Source: Marisa cornuarietis (taxonomy: Eukaryota; Mollusca; Gastropoda; Architaenioglossa; Ampullariidae). Taken from it: a stretch of DNA of 64,000 bases. The position numbers were made by a program, and so were the translations under genes. Below are positions 12,595 to 23,260 of the stretch, piece after piece. The stretch's first letter is position 1. Each line of letters opens with the position of its first letter. The notes below the pieces were generated by a model. It saw only the letters and a program-made list of their open reading frames with translations, did not search any database and was not told the origin of the DNA. The stretch is from assembly GCA_004794655.1 (NCBI GenBank), contig SMMW01000087.1, positions 62,001 to 126,000 on the forward strand, in the 5' to 3' direction.

Positions 12595-13677
12595 ATGTGC
12601 TCAGCACAAGCGGCCTCCCTTCGGGGAGAGAACGGGACGAACAACCTTTCTGGCAACTGTCTGCTGACCTCATCGTCTGATGGCTTTGGAGACCTGGTCA
12701 GTCCAGAAACCGAGTTCCTAATCAGTAAACTAAAGTCAGCTGTGTTAATACCGCTGCTTTTTCTTTTTGGTGGCCCAGCTAACCTGTTGAACATGGTAGT
12801 CTTTTTTAAACAGGGGTTACAAGACCGAGTCAGTCTGTACCTTTTTTGCCTAGCTGTTGTAGATTTTACTACAGTTCTCTTCTCCTTTTTGCTGTGTGCA
12901 GAACAGATGTTTATGTTCAATTCTCCTGAGAGATACGGTCGAGTGTTTCAGTCTCTCACTAACAACAAGTTACTGTTATTTTACAACACCGGCTATGGTT
13001 CGATCTTTCTTTCTGCTATCATTTCCTGTGAGAGATGTTTATGTGTACTGATGCCATTTCGCGCCAAACTTTTGCTAAAAACCAAGATTATTGCTGTCAT
13101 CGTACTCACTACAGTGCCCGTCGTTTGTTTTCTCAGGCTCGTTGTTACAGCGAAGTATGGTGTTCGGTGTGTCTTTGACAAGACGAGGCAGCTGACATTT
13201 ATGGTGTTTTATGTCACGGACTTTGCGACTAGGAACAAGGAGTTACTTGACTTTGTAGATGGAATATTTTACGGTTTTTTCATAGCTCTGGGATGTCCTG
13301 TAATAATTTTGATTGCTACTATTTTAACGGCTGTTAAACTCTGGCAGAGTGCTACTTGGCGGAGACAGACAACATTTGCTGATTCGAGGAAGGATTTGGC
13401 TGTGACTAAAATGCTTATATTCTTATCCACAGACTTTCTTGTATTCTCATTGCCGAGTGTTTTACTCAGAGTGTACCCGTTACTTAACAGTGAGTTCAGT
13501 GCTAAAGGTCAGTATCGATATTTTTACTTTGCCTGTGTCAGCATTGCCGATGTTTGCGTCTGCATAAGGTCTGCCTATAGTTTTATTGTCTACTATTTCT
13601 CAAGTACTAGGTACAGAGAGATCTGCCATAGGTCCTTTAGAATGACACATTGTCGAGATTATAGAAGATACATGTGA
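12595..13677 (+). CDS. Putative chemosensory 7TM receptor (copy 2, intact)
   Basis: A 360-residue single-exon receptor starting at the first in-frame ATG (12595); the frame opens at 12559 but has no earlier ATG. TM1 about 48-71, TM2 81-103, TM3 128-154, TM4 165-186, TM5 223-249, TM6 270-292, TM7 308-335. Family marks: sequons N13 and N17, Cys22 with SSSDGFGDLVSPETE, LAVVD in TM2, ERC at 146-148 followed by LCVLMPFRAK, Cys192 in ECL2, helix-8 basic motif SSTRYRE. It is closest to the receptor at 4889 (shared GIFYGFFIALGCPV and SAKGQYRYF). It is the functional-looking partner of the pseudogene at 29522-30102. An overlapping frame upstream (from 12492) is also open in the other arm but lacks family residues. 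Ligand unknown. Confidence 0.9.
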   Translation: MCSAQAASLRGENGTNNLSGNCLLTSSSDGFGDLVSPETEFLISKLKSAVLIPLLFLFGGPANLLNMVVFFKQGLQDRVSLYLFCLAVVDFTTVLFSFLLCAEQMFMFNSPERYGRVFQSLTNNKLLLFYNTGYGSIFLSAIISCERCLCVLMPFRAKLLLKTKIIAVIVLTTVPVVCFLRLVVTAKYGVRCVFDKTRQLTFMVFYVTDFATRNKELLDFVDGIFYGFFIALGCPVIILIATILTAVKLWQSATWRRQTTFADSRKDLAVTKMLIFLSTDFLVFSLPSVLLRVYPLLNSEFSAKGQYRYFYFACVSIADVCVCIRSAYSFIVYYFSSTRYREICHRSFRMTHCRDYRRYM

Positions 13678-14149
13678 AACACCCAAACACACATTGTTAC
13701 CTGAGACCATTTATATGACTATAATGTCTAAGAAACTGAAGGATAAAGTCCACAGATCTTAGCAGAGCTTTCAGTTTGACTGAAAGAAACTGATTACTGT
13801 ATTGATCTTATATTAAATATTTTATAATCATGATCAGTCATAATTCAGTTTCAATATGAATTGCCGAGGACAGTGTTTAATTTGAATTATGTTTTTCCTA
13901 TAAGTATTATTAGTCTCATTTTGGCAGCTTTTGAACCCGATTTGATTCACGATCACGGTTAGTTTTTAATCTCTTTTCCCCTCAAAACCAGTGCATTCCT
14001 TGTTCTGGTCACCGTGATCATATTGGTGCAAGCCGTTTCAGCTCTTGTTCCAAGCATATCGCTGTTTGAGTGATCTTTGAGTCGTTTGAACTTCTTGTCT
14101 TTACTTGCGCTCTTGTGCAGCATCATTGCGCTTTTACACGTGTAGTCGA

Positions 14150-14230
14150 TAGTGGATAGGCAAGTGGTTAGAGAAGTGTCCGAAGCCAAAGGCATGCAGT
14201 TCGATACTGTCGGGAATCAGTATTTGATTC
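14150..14230 (+). repeat. tRNA-like SINE head (left arm)
   Basis: GGATAGGCAAGTGGTTAGAG resembles a pol III box A, and 33 bases later GCAGTTCGATACTG resembles box B. Spacing fits a tRNA-derived SINE promoter. The flanks do not form an acceptor stem, so it is not a tRNA gene. A copy lies in the right arm. Confidence 0.5.
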
Positions 14231-15006
14231 CATAAAAGGATAGGAAAAGGAAGATCTGCAAGATATAAAGTGGCATTGTCTTTAAGGAAGCGGCCCCCAC
14301 CAAAAATAGAACTCAATGTATTTACTTTCTCTCTGGGCAATTTAGCAGCTCAACTTCCAGGAACCTATAAAAAAGTTTGATATACGATCTATACCCGTAC
14401 AGAGCAAAGATCAGTAAAATATTCTAGAAGGTACAGTATAAGACTGGTAGACAATATAACAAAAAATACTTATAAGTGGTGTCAACCTGCAGCTACGAGA
14501 TAGCATGGTGGAGAAGCAGCTGACGTATTTGTCAATAAACGCTCAAGTCTTGTTAGCAATATTTATTTTGTTCTTGTGCATTATTTGCTTATAATTCTAA
14601 GAAATCCAAAAATCCACTCTTCAATCGCATAGTTTAAACACACGTTAATTGTAATTCATTCACGTTTTAGAAAATAAGTTATCATTATCTTGTCTTCAAT
14701 TATAGAATCAATTTGTAGCACCTGTTGATTGTAAATGTTGCTCTTTACTTCTTGAACATAATTCAGATATTCAAGAGAAAAAAATTTCTCCATAGCGACA
14801 AAAGTTCGGGTTCATTATACCCCAAATTAACTGACTGCCCAATAACAATCTCAGGCATGCTACGTTTTTAAGGAAATTGTTCTTAAAGAAATGTAAAACA
14901 ACACGGGATTTTTCTTCTCTATCTATCTATCTATCCGATTCGGTGACTGCTATGCAAGTCAGTTGTCTGTTTTCACCAGTCTCTGAAGTTGGTTTCTACT
15001 GAGGTC

Positions 15007-15127
15007 TTAAAGATCAATCTGAATGGTTTTCGAAGTTTTCATATATCGGTAGATACAGGCGATATAAATCTAACCTGTAAATTTTAGCCTCCAAAACCCA
15101 TCCGTTAATTAATTATCCGCTACGATT
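15007..15127 (+). mobile_element. TTAA fold-back MITE, partial (one terminal repeat)
   Basis: Begins TTAAAGATCAATCTGAATGG and continues through the family landmarks ATATCGGTAGATACAGGCGA, CTCCAAAACCCATCCGTTAA and TTATCCGCTACGATTC. It matches the outer terminal repeat of the complete elements at 35021 and 57109. Only one end is present. It starts at the exact base where the left inverted-duplication arm stops. Confidence 0.8.
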
Positions 15128-15189
15128 CAAACGACCAGTGGGCTAATCAGACAAGATAGCGAAATTGTTTTAAATTTGAGACCAGCGAC

Positions 15190-15414
15190 TTAAAGACCAA
15201 CCTAAATGGTTTGCGTATTTTGCAGATATCGGTAGATATAGGCGATATAAACCTAACCTGTAAATTGCAGCCTCCAAAACTCATCCGTTAATTAATTATC
15301 CGCTAGCAAAGTACTGGATTCGCACCTCCGATCAAGGAGCGTCGCTAACAGTGTACTACGTCACACTAGTACACCATTCACAACTCTGGCAGCTGTCAGC
15401 ACCAAACAGAGAGA
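15190..15414 (+). mobile_element. TTAA fold-back MITE, partial (left terminal repeat)
   Basis: Second partial copy in the same orientation: TTAAAGACCAACCTAAATGG, then TATCGGTAGATATAGGCGAT, TAACAGTGTACTACGTCACA, CTAGTACACCATTCAC and CACCAAACAGAGAGAG. It lacks the opposite terminal repeat. Together with the previous copy it forms a head-to-tail pair of MITE ends at the palindrome border. Confidence 0.85.
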
Positions 15415-16059
15415 GTCTATCTGTTAATAGAGCGTGTATACAATAAAAACTAAAACAAAACTCACTCATTCACTCTTTCACTCATAAACGATGCTTGGAA
15501 AATGACACATATTCCGACGAAATCCTATCCCACATAGATTCCCTCCTGACAACCGCTGTTGAAATCGTCAATTTTTACTTCACAGCACAAACTTTGTCCA
15601 ACTGTCGATACAGTCCTGTCTTGTTCATGGTCCTGTCGATGCACTGAATATTGCAAAGACCTGTACAGCTGAAGACAGATACTAACATCCTTCAAAACAA
15701 CCAGACTATGACCAGCAACCTGCACGCCTACTAGTCCTATTGAAAAAGTTGGAAGTGCGGAACTCAAGTCTGAAGGGAGGAAAGTCACCTGGGGCCGTAG
15801 TTATAAAGACAGGGTAAGTCGTTGTCCTGGGGGCAAAAGGGGAAACATCTACAAGCGTCTTGTTTCCGAAGTTATAAAGTGGAGTCCAAACCCCGAAGGT
15901 GCTGTTTTACCCTAATTATAAATCGGTCTCAAAGGTGTCCTGGGGTTAACAAAAATGAATTTTCCACGGGATCTAGACATTGCTTTATGACTTCAGACAA
16001 AAGACACTTGTCCTAGAATTTCTAGTTTTGCCTTGGGTTTACGACTTACTCTTGCTTCA
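15415..16059. other. Intergenic, unassigned
   Basis: Holds an 87-codon minus-strand frame (15525-15788) and a slightly GC-richer stretch at 15790-15850, but no recognised domain, terminal repeat or RNA. Possibly old transposon sequence; no call made. Confidence 0.4.
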
Positions 16060-16330
16060 TGAGTACGACCCTTGGCGTTGACAATGTCACAGATGAGCTA
16101 CTCGAGCAGAGTGGAAATGAAACAAAAGCCATCACTGGTCTTTGCCAAAGAGTCTGGAAAGGCAAAGTATGGATGCAGTTCCTAGCCATAACACCTTTCA
16201 CCGAAAGAAAATAGCTAACTGTGATAGAACTACACAACAATAGGCATAATCAGCCACCCAACAGATATTTTAAATGTAGCATGCTGATAGAGAATCATCT
16301 TCAGCAGCAGTAGTTTCCACTACAAAGCTC
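16060..16330 (+). pseudogene. LINE reverse-transcriptase fragment
   Basis: Plus-strand frames give VTDELLEQSGNETKAITGLC followed by QRVWKG and later, in a shifted frame, TIGIISHPTDIL. This is the order DNIPAELL...G......L..IC..IWK..., then YRTISLISHPSK, found at fingers/palm entry of LINE reverse transcriptases. At least two frameshifts and stops occur, and no FADD box was found. Short and degenerate, so family placement is uncertain. Confidence 0.5.
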
Positions 16331-17542
16331 AGTCACATAACACTCTCTTCCTCTTCCCCCTAATTCTCTTTTCTCCGCAAAATAAAAATTTGAACACAGG
16401 TACTGAGGCACCTAATGACACACGCAATTAATTCTTAACAGTCAGAATCTTGCTCTACAATCATGAAACACCATAATGTTAAAAACAGTAATACACCTGC
16501 AATTGAAAGCCACAAAAAGCTTAAAGAAATAAATAAGAAAACGAGGATTCAGAAAGACCTTATCCAGTACTGCGTGGCCTCAATGCAACAACCTTCATTT
16601 TATACACAGATCCACCTACCAACCCGGAGACCAACGCACACAGCCCCCCTTCTTTACTCCCACCCCCACACATAATTTTGTTAACTATCGGAATGAAAAG
16701 ATTCGTGCATCCACATGTGTAATTATCCTTGAAGAAGTCAGAGTGTGTAATTAAAAAGAAGCAAGGAAGAAATGCTACTTTCTTGTTTAAGCAGTAAAAA
16801 ATAAAAACAAAATATTTTGTCTTGTATCAGTCTTATTAGGTGTATATATTTATGTGTATTTTATTAAACACTGTAGTATTTGCTGTCTATCCCTATTCCT
16901 TTTTTACAGCTTTTTATTTCAACGTGTGTGTGTGTGTGTGTGTGAATCACTAATTTGTGCACGCCCAAAGAAAGTGCGATCTATTATATTTTACTTTAAT
17001 TCAGCCAACGTTGTTATTTCATAAAAGTGGCATTGTTCATAATTTTTTTCACAGTCCCTTTTTTAGAAGCAAGATACCTCGATATCGATTATCACGCTTA
17101 TAAGCTTGCTGGAACCGTTGAAGCTGCCACTAAAGTCGAACATCACGACAGTCTTTTAATTTTCAAAGTTTTCTAAGCATTGTGGTAGTCTGCCTATCAT
17201 CTTATTAACCATTATCAGACTACCAAGTAATTTTCTAAAGAGCCTGAAAAGATAATTCTAGAAAAAAATGAAAATATAGATAAAAATAATCAGACGAAAA
17301 AATGCAAAATACAAATAATAAATACAGATAAATAGAGAGTTAAGTACAGTTTAACGTTAGAAAATATCCATCTCAAGGACGTGAATGTGACTACAAGATT
17401 AGTTCAAATCCAAGATGCGGATAAAATGGACAAAGTCTAGTTGATCTAGACATGTTTAGAAATGAAGCAGAAATGCAGATAAGACTCAAAGAAGAACTGT
17501 TTTTTTGAATGTTCAAGGGAACATGTGACATGTGGACATATC
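16331..17542. other. Intergenic, no recognised feature
   Basis: AT-rich, with a short (GT)n run at 16924-16943. It contains the 5' flank of the receptor at 17543; no promoter element can be picked out. Confidence 0.5.
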
Positions 17543-18712
17543 ATGGAACGCACTCAAAGTGAAATTTTCATTTCGGTTGTTACTGCTCTTTTGCCAGTCG
17601 AGGTCACAACAAACTCGAGCTCGAACGTTTCCAATACCTGCTTCCTTACATCATCGTATGATGGATCTGAAGACTTGGTCAGCCCAGAAACTGAATTTCT
17701 TATCGGCAAGCTGAAATCAGCTGTGTTTCTACCTCTGATGTTTGTACTTGGAGGACCAGCCAATCTCTCAAACATGATTGTTTTCTTTAAACAGGGTTTA
17801 CATGACCGAATCAATCTGTGTCTTTTTTCTCTAGCCATTGTAGATTTTACCACAATTTCATTTTGCTTTCTTCTCTTTGCGGAACAAATTTTTATGTTTA
17901 CTTCCCACGAAATATACGGCCCGCTGTTTCAGGCTTTTATCAATAACAAATTATTGTTGTTCTACAGCTCTGGCAATGGGGCCAACCTTCTCTCTGTCAT
18001 TATTGCTTGTGAGAGATGCTTATGTGTAATGATGCCACTTCGTGCAAAACTTTTGCTAAAAACCAAGAACATGGCTGTCATCGTGCTCACTTCAGTTCCC
18101 CTTGTTTGTTTTCTGCGACTGCTTGTCACGGCCAAATACGTTGCCCGTTGCGTCTTTGACAAGAGAAGACAACTGACTTTCATGAATATTTTTGTCACAG
18201 ACTATGCGACCCGGAACAAAGAGTTGCTGGTTTTTCTAGATGGAATATTTTACGGATTTATTATAGGTATAGGGTGTCCCATTGTTGTTTTGATCACCAC
18301 TGTCATAACGACAGTTAAACTTTGGCAGACTGTTGCATGGCGAAAACAGACGACATCAGCTAATGCGAAGAAAGAGATAGCAGTGACTAAAATGCTCACA
18401 CTGTTATCCACTGAGTTTTTAATATTTTCATTGCCGAGGGTTCTCCTTCGAGTGTACCCGTTATTCAACGCTGAATTCAGTGCTAAAGGTAAATATCAAT
18501 ATTTTTTCTTTGTCTGCGTCAGCATCAACGAAGTTTGCGTCTGCATGGGGTCTGCTTCCAGTGTTATTGTCTACTATTTCTCGAGTTCAAAGTACAGAAA
18601 GATTTGGCACAGTTTGTTTGCAGGAAAGGTGTGTGAAAGACTCAATCAATCGTTACCTAGTAGTGTCAAGAGTAGTCTGCACTTGTCACGGAAAATACTA
18701 AAGGCAGTATGA
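17543..18712 (+). CDS. Putative chemosensory 7TM receptor (copy 3, intact)
   Basis: A 389-residue receptor read from the first ATG in frame (17543). N-terminus about 60 residues, with NSS and NVS sequons, a Cys (residue 33) and the signature SSYDGSEDLVSPETE. TM1 about 60-82, TM2 92-114 (LAIVD), TM3 139-165 with ERC at 157-159 and LCVMMPLRAK, TM4 177-197, ECL2 Cys203, TM5 233-260, TM6 281-304, TM7 319-346, helix 8 SSSKYRK. The C-tail is about 20-25 residues longer than in copies 1 and 2 and is rich in Ser/Lys, possible phosphorylation sites. It lies alone in the spacer of the inverted duplication, opposite in direction to the gene at 24556. Ligand unknown. Confidence 0.9.
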   Translation: MERTQSEIFISVVTALLPVEVTTNSSSNVSNTCFLTSSYDGSEDLVSPETEFLIGKLKSAVFLPLMFVLGGPANLSNMIVFFKQGLHDRINLCLFSLAIVDFTTISFCFLLFAEQIFMFTSHEIYGPLFQAFINNKLLLFYSSGNGANLLSVIIACERCLCVMMPLRAKLLLKTKNMAVIVLTSVPLVCFLRLLVTAKYVARCVFDKRRQLTFMNIFVTDYATRNKELLVFLDGIFYGFIIGIGCPIVVLITTVITTVKLWQTVAWRKQTTSANAKKEIAVTKMLTLLSTEFLIFSLPRVLLRVYPLFNAEFSAKGKYQYFFFVCVSINEVCVCMGSASSVIVYYFSSSKYRKIWHSLFAGKVCERLNQSLPSSVKSSLHLSRKILKAV

Positions 18713-19744
18713 AAATACACTGATTTAAATATCAGAGATATTATACTGAGACTAATAGTGCACTTTTGTCTCAGAAAAATGAAGAAAACTGAGAAGACCA
18801 CAAAAGCAATAGATGAAGTGATTTAGGAAATTTTGAAATTATCAGTCTATTCTACTTCCTCGACTGCTGTACTTTTGAAAAATCATTTACTCTTATTTAC
18901 TTTTACAATACGATTTCACAAAGACATTTTGAAATTCTAACACACAAAGATATTTTTTTCATCATGTTTGTGATTAACTTAATAAAATAAGGTTTGAAAA
19001 AAACATTCTTTTTCCGAAAGAAATTTAGGCGGCAAAGTACATCTCCAAAAGCATGAGTGGTATGTTTAAGGTAGCGATAGTGATAATATGTCCTTTAGTT
19101 TTTACACAAGTTTTACTTGGCATGTCTTTCATTATATGAGTCTTTCATTGCGTCTATGTGAACTTTTTTTTTAGAATAGAGTCCAGTTATTGAATTATGA
19201 AATAGGAGCAGTGTTACAATAAGTCGATGTCACAATATGTCAATTAATCGACTGTTTAGCAATAACCTCAGGGATTCTCTTTAGTGAAGAAAAGAGAGTG
19301 TGAAGATATGTACATGTAAAATACATAGAGCCAAAGTATATATATATATATATAAACAAGTCAAACTGCAGACCCACACAAATCATTGTTTTTCTACTGC
19401 TGTGGTCCGTCATATTAAGTATTTGCTGTGCCGCTCAGTATTCTTTGGGTCCTTTGGGTCGAGCATGTTTCGCGCAGTCCACGTTGACAAGGAATGAATT
19501 AATTGTCCAGCTCTGATCCTTCTTCGGACGAAGTTCTCTTTGGCGGTTGGAAAAGTGTTTAGAGAATCCTAAGTAACCTACAAGCAGTTCTATGCTGGAA
19601 GACACACATATATCCATCCCTTTATAGTGAAGATACAGAAAAAGAAAAAAAAACTGCTTAAAATGTAAGCTAATATGCAAAACATAGGGCGATTCAACGG
19701 ATCCTGAGTTGTTTTTCGGCGTGTTTTAAGAGGATGTAGACTGT
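18713..19744. other. Intergenic, no recognised feature
   Basis: AT-rich 3' flank of the receptor. A TTAATAAAATAA run at about 18978 is a possible poly(A) signal but is one of many AT runs. Open frames at 19300-19680 have no support. Confidence 0.4.
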
Positions 19745-19880
19745 CAATTCCAACGTTATATACAATGAATAGCTCCTATAAAATGATACAATTAAATTGC
19801 TATTAACACGTTTCACGTGATCTTTTACACCCTACTGAACCCTCCACAGGATTTTTGCATGAGCTGTTCAGAATGTTATA
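19745..19880 (+). repeat. Local dispersed repeat R2, copy 1
   Basis: TTGCTATTAA, then CACG/CACAG, then TACACCC.....GAACCC and TCCACAGGA....GCAT align in order with 21010-21150. The two copies are about 1.26 kb apart in the same orientation. Identity is modest and no structure is recognised. Confidence 0.5.
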
Positions 19881-20732
19881 TATTGTAATATAATACATGG
19901 GATATGCACAGTCTTGGGAAACTTCATCTTATTCTTACTCGGTCTGCATCAGAATGTGTTGGTTTTTCTACATTCACGTCAATAGTCATGTCTACAGTCA
20001 TGTCCACAGGAATTTACTGCAATAGTGCATAGTGCTACACAAATTGACAGACTTCGAAGTTAAGAACTCAAAGGCCAGAATGGTTAACCGTATAAATACT
20101 TTTAGCACATCTCACCTGTGTTGTGGAATCACTCTACTGCCAAGATTCTATCATGCTCTTATTCATATATGAGAAAAACAAAGTTCTGGAAGGTATTTCT
20201 CCTCTATGAGTCTGCCCTCTGTTTTCGCGAAGTTTCGCATGTCTTCCTGCTCTATGGGACGACATCATAAAGCGTTCAGGGGCCAGGACATTCTGCAATG
20301 CACCACTTGGATTGTGGAGCTCTCTACCTCTTTTGATAAAGCATAAAGAAAATGGAACCCAACACTTTTGTACAGTCCATCTAGATGCCCATATGGGTTA
20401 AAGTTATGAAAGTGAACTTCTCAGCCTTGTCCCTTATGTCTGTATTTTAAGAATGTGTATGACTTAAGGCTTATGTAAAGACATCTACAGAGATAACGTC
20501 TCTTTTTCTTTACCTTCATGCTGTCCACATTTGTGAATGGCTCTGTGTAGCAGCTTCCATGACAGACCGAAGAATCCAGTCGTTTAATAAGATTGACTAG
20601 CCTTTGTACCTGTGAATGGATGACTTCTTTGGAAGAAAGAGGTAAAAGTATGCGAAACCTAATCCAATTTGACAGATTCGTAACTCTTTGGTACTCAGCG
20701 TGCAGCAGTTTAGAAAAAGAAATTGAAGCAAT

Positions 20733-20764
<32 letters not shown>
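20733..20764. repeat. (GAAA)n microsatellite
   Basis: Eight tandem AAGA/GAAA units. The lysine-rich or serine/phenylalanine-rich frames over it are artefacts. Confidence 0.95.
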
Positions 20765-20765
<1 letters not shown>

Positions 20766-21009
20766 TGGTAACTTCATGCACGAGCAACCACTGCTTATCG
20801 ATCGCTCTTAACCCCTCCCCCCAAAAAAAAACACACACACGCATATATATATATATACACACACACACAACAGAACTATAATATACATCTATATATTTGC
20901 ACGCATACAAGCAAACACTGTGAAGATTTATACGTTTATTATGATGAGTCTTGTAATTAATATCTTGAAAATTCAGTTTGCTATAAAATGAGATCCGTGC
21001 TACTTATAA

Positions 21010-21150
21010 CAGCCCCGTGGTATACATGAGTCCATTACAAAAGCTTAATTTAATTGCTATTAAATCGTATCACAGGAACTTGTACGCCCCGTTGAACCCT
21101 CCACAGGAGCTTGGCATTGGGTTTGCGGGGTGTCAGATATTGTGTACTTT
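21010..21150 (+). repeat. Local dispersed repeat R2, copy 2
   Basis: Shares TTGCTATTAAA, TTGAACCCTCCACAGGA and TTGGCAT-type landmarks with 19745-19880. The central GAACCCTCCACAGGA is identical in both. Confidence 0.5.
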
Positions 21151-22276
21151 GTTTTTAAACAAACGAACGCGCGCACGTACGCACCTACACATGCGCGCTT
21201 ATACCCGAAGACTTCCGCAACATGCACGACTATATTAAAGTCCGTATCTAGAGCAATATTAGTGTAGACGACGCCATGACAGGAAGCTGAAACTTTCTTT
21301 TACTTTTTGTCTTACGCCTTCTGTTTTTGTCTGGAGCTGACAATCAGATCTTCTGTTATTGCTTTTAAATTTCCCTTCCGGATCGGATTGTAAGAACTTT
21401 TCCTACAGCTTTATCCATACAATAGCATGGTCAGAGAACCCTCTCATCCTTTCCAACTTTTTTAAGAGAGCATTTGCAAGGTAAGATCTCTGTTACCGTT
21501 TTTTTTTTTTGTTAGCTAGTATTAAGTGAAAAAGCTGCCTCTTAAAATAAAACATGCATGAAAACTTATCACTAAGTCTAATAAGTGAAACCTTGTTTTA
21601 AAGCTTTTAACTTCAGGTCTCGATGTTTGGACACTTAGATAGTTTTGGGAACTGGAGTACACTGAGGTTTCTTAGTTAATCAGTGGGAGGATGACCGCCA
21701 TAAAACGATCATGCATATTTACTTAGGGAAATAGACTTGTAACTTTATAAGCGTGAGGCCTAATTCAAACCTCTTTCAAAAGCACCACGACAACCGGCGG
21801 ACATATAAGTTCTGAGAGATGTTATAGGTTGAAGATTATGCTTCATTATAATGTATTCTGAGTGTATATGTTGGCAGCACTGTGAGGTCGTACTCTCAAT
21901 AAATTTATATTTTACATGGACGGTCAGAGAGTGTTAAGGTGATAATTAATATTTCTTTCACGAGAATGTCAAAAATGTCAAAAATTGTATTCGGAAACAT
22001 TTGTAGTTTTCAAGCTTGTAATTTTATTCAACACAGAGCATCATGAACGTTGTGGATGTAGACTAAAGAAGCTGCCATATGTCTCTACATACTGAAGAAT
22101 CCTTTTGAACTTCAATGTATGGATATAGCTTGTTGATCTATGTAAGAGTTGTGCTAATAATTATAGTAGTTATCGCCTTGACCGACAACAACGTCTAACA
22201 TTGAAAATATTTGATATTCTTTAAATGAATACCAACGTCTAACATTTTTTTCACTGTATTGTGTGCGTGTGCGTGC

Positions 22277-22307
<31 letters not shown>

Positions 22308-22939
22308 TGTGTGGTGTAACATCAGAATGTCTGTTACACACGATTTCAAGGGCTACAAAGCTACAAATATATCACATTTCTAACGGTTCACGGTCTGATT
22401 AATAAGAAAAAAACAAAATGTCGAAAATTCATCTTTGTCTTGGTCAACAAAAGTAAGAACTTTCTACTAAACTAAGATTCAACGTTTTAGCCCGTAGGAT
22501 ATTATTATCTATTTATCTATTTGTTCTTGACATATGCCTCTTACACTGAATAGTTTTGAAACAGCGTATACCTTTGACTAAACTATTGGGACCGTAAATT
22601 TAAGACGAGATCGAGTCGATTCACGAGGTCAAAGTGGAAAATTCAAAAAAACGTCTTTTTACCATAGTTACAATGTTACGCCAATACCACGCATATTACT
22701 TTATATTTCTGTACATTAAAGTACCTTGGCTATCGCCTTATAACTACCAAATATATCATCCGCGGAGTATGGACAGGACTTGATAATTTCGGAAACAAAA
22801 CGCATTTCCCTTCGTTTTTTATGTTGCACCACGGCAACATCTGACACTTGCTTCATAACAACGGCTCCTTGTAGTTTAGAAAAATCGACTAGTACATGTA
22901 AGTAATAAAACGAACACAGGGATTCATTTATAGGCCTTT
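21151..22939. other. Intergenic, contains alternating CG/TG tract
   Basis: No gene recognised. The only structured element is the purine-pyrimidine tract listed at 22261-22313. Confidence 0.5.
22261..22313. repeat. (TG)(CG)n(TG)n alternating tract
   Basis: 53 bases of almost unbroken alternating purine-pyrimidine with a (GC)n core of about eight units flanked by GT runs. Such tracts are the sequence class with the highest known tendency to adopt Z-DNA. Confidence 0.9.
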
Positions 22940-23260
22940 TGCTCTATTAGCATAGGACGTCTGTATTTTGACCTGCAACAGTCTTGAATTTCGATTTGAG
23001 TACTTCAAGCATAAACACAGTTAAAAAGAAAAGCCAAAGAGTATTCCCGACAGTGAGACCTGAGAAGAACAAAAGGCGTCTATAAAAGTTTCCCCGTTTG
23101 AGAGGTGGCACAGAGAGAAGATAACACAAGCAGACTGAAGATACTGACTCGGGTGGTAAGGCTTCAGTAGTTCAGACAGGTATGCTGAGTCAGGGGCATG
23201 AAGACAACGATAGCACAGTGTAGCCATCTTGTCCTCAAGCTCGGACTGGCAGCCAGAAAA
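22940..23260 (-). pseudogene. LINE reverse-transcriptase C-terminal fragment
   Basis: On the minus strand a frame gives MATLCYRCLHAPDSAYLSEL followed by LKPYHPS, then in a shifted frame LLSVPPLKRGNFYRRLLFFS followed by GLTVGNTLW and KSKFKT. This is the tail of CR1/Jockey-type reverse transcriptases (YK.LH..AP.YLS.LL..Y.PSR.LRS, LLSVP..K..T.G.R.FS..GP..WN.LP, FK..LKT). One frameshift separates the two blocks, and the usual WNSLP is degraded. The copy is 5'-truncated. Confidence 0.7.

Larger units (their letters stand above)
10088..15006 (+). repeat. Inverted segmental duplication, left arm
   Basis: This 4.9-kb segment is repeated in reverse orientation at 28199-32623. Homology starts at ATAAAAGCTGCTATCACAGG (10088) and runs to CTACTGAGGTC (15006). 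It includes a (TG)n tract, the receptor at 12595, a tRNA-like SINE head near 14150 and a (TATC)n run near 14920. Identity where I aligned it (receptor 5' end, 3' flank) is about 95%. The 0.5-kb length difference is mostly one deletion inside the right-arm receptor. The arm ends exactly at the TTAA of a MITE (15007). Open frames such as 10058-10465 are not kept open in the other arm and are not annotated as genes. Confidence 0.92.

Noticed and set aside
12492..12680. Open frame overlapping the 5' end of the receptor at 12595, also open in the inverted copy
   Set aside because: It lacks the family signature, which is in the receptor frame. Its conservation is explained by the recent duplication.
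17525..17542. Extension of the receptor to 17525
   Set aside because: The codon at 17525 is GTG; the first ATG in frame is 17543, and eukaryotic initiation at GTG is not expected. The same reasoning moved the starts of the receptors at 12595 and 25701.
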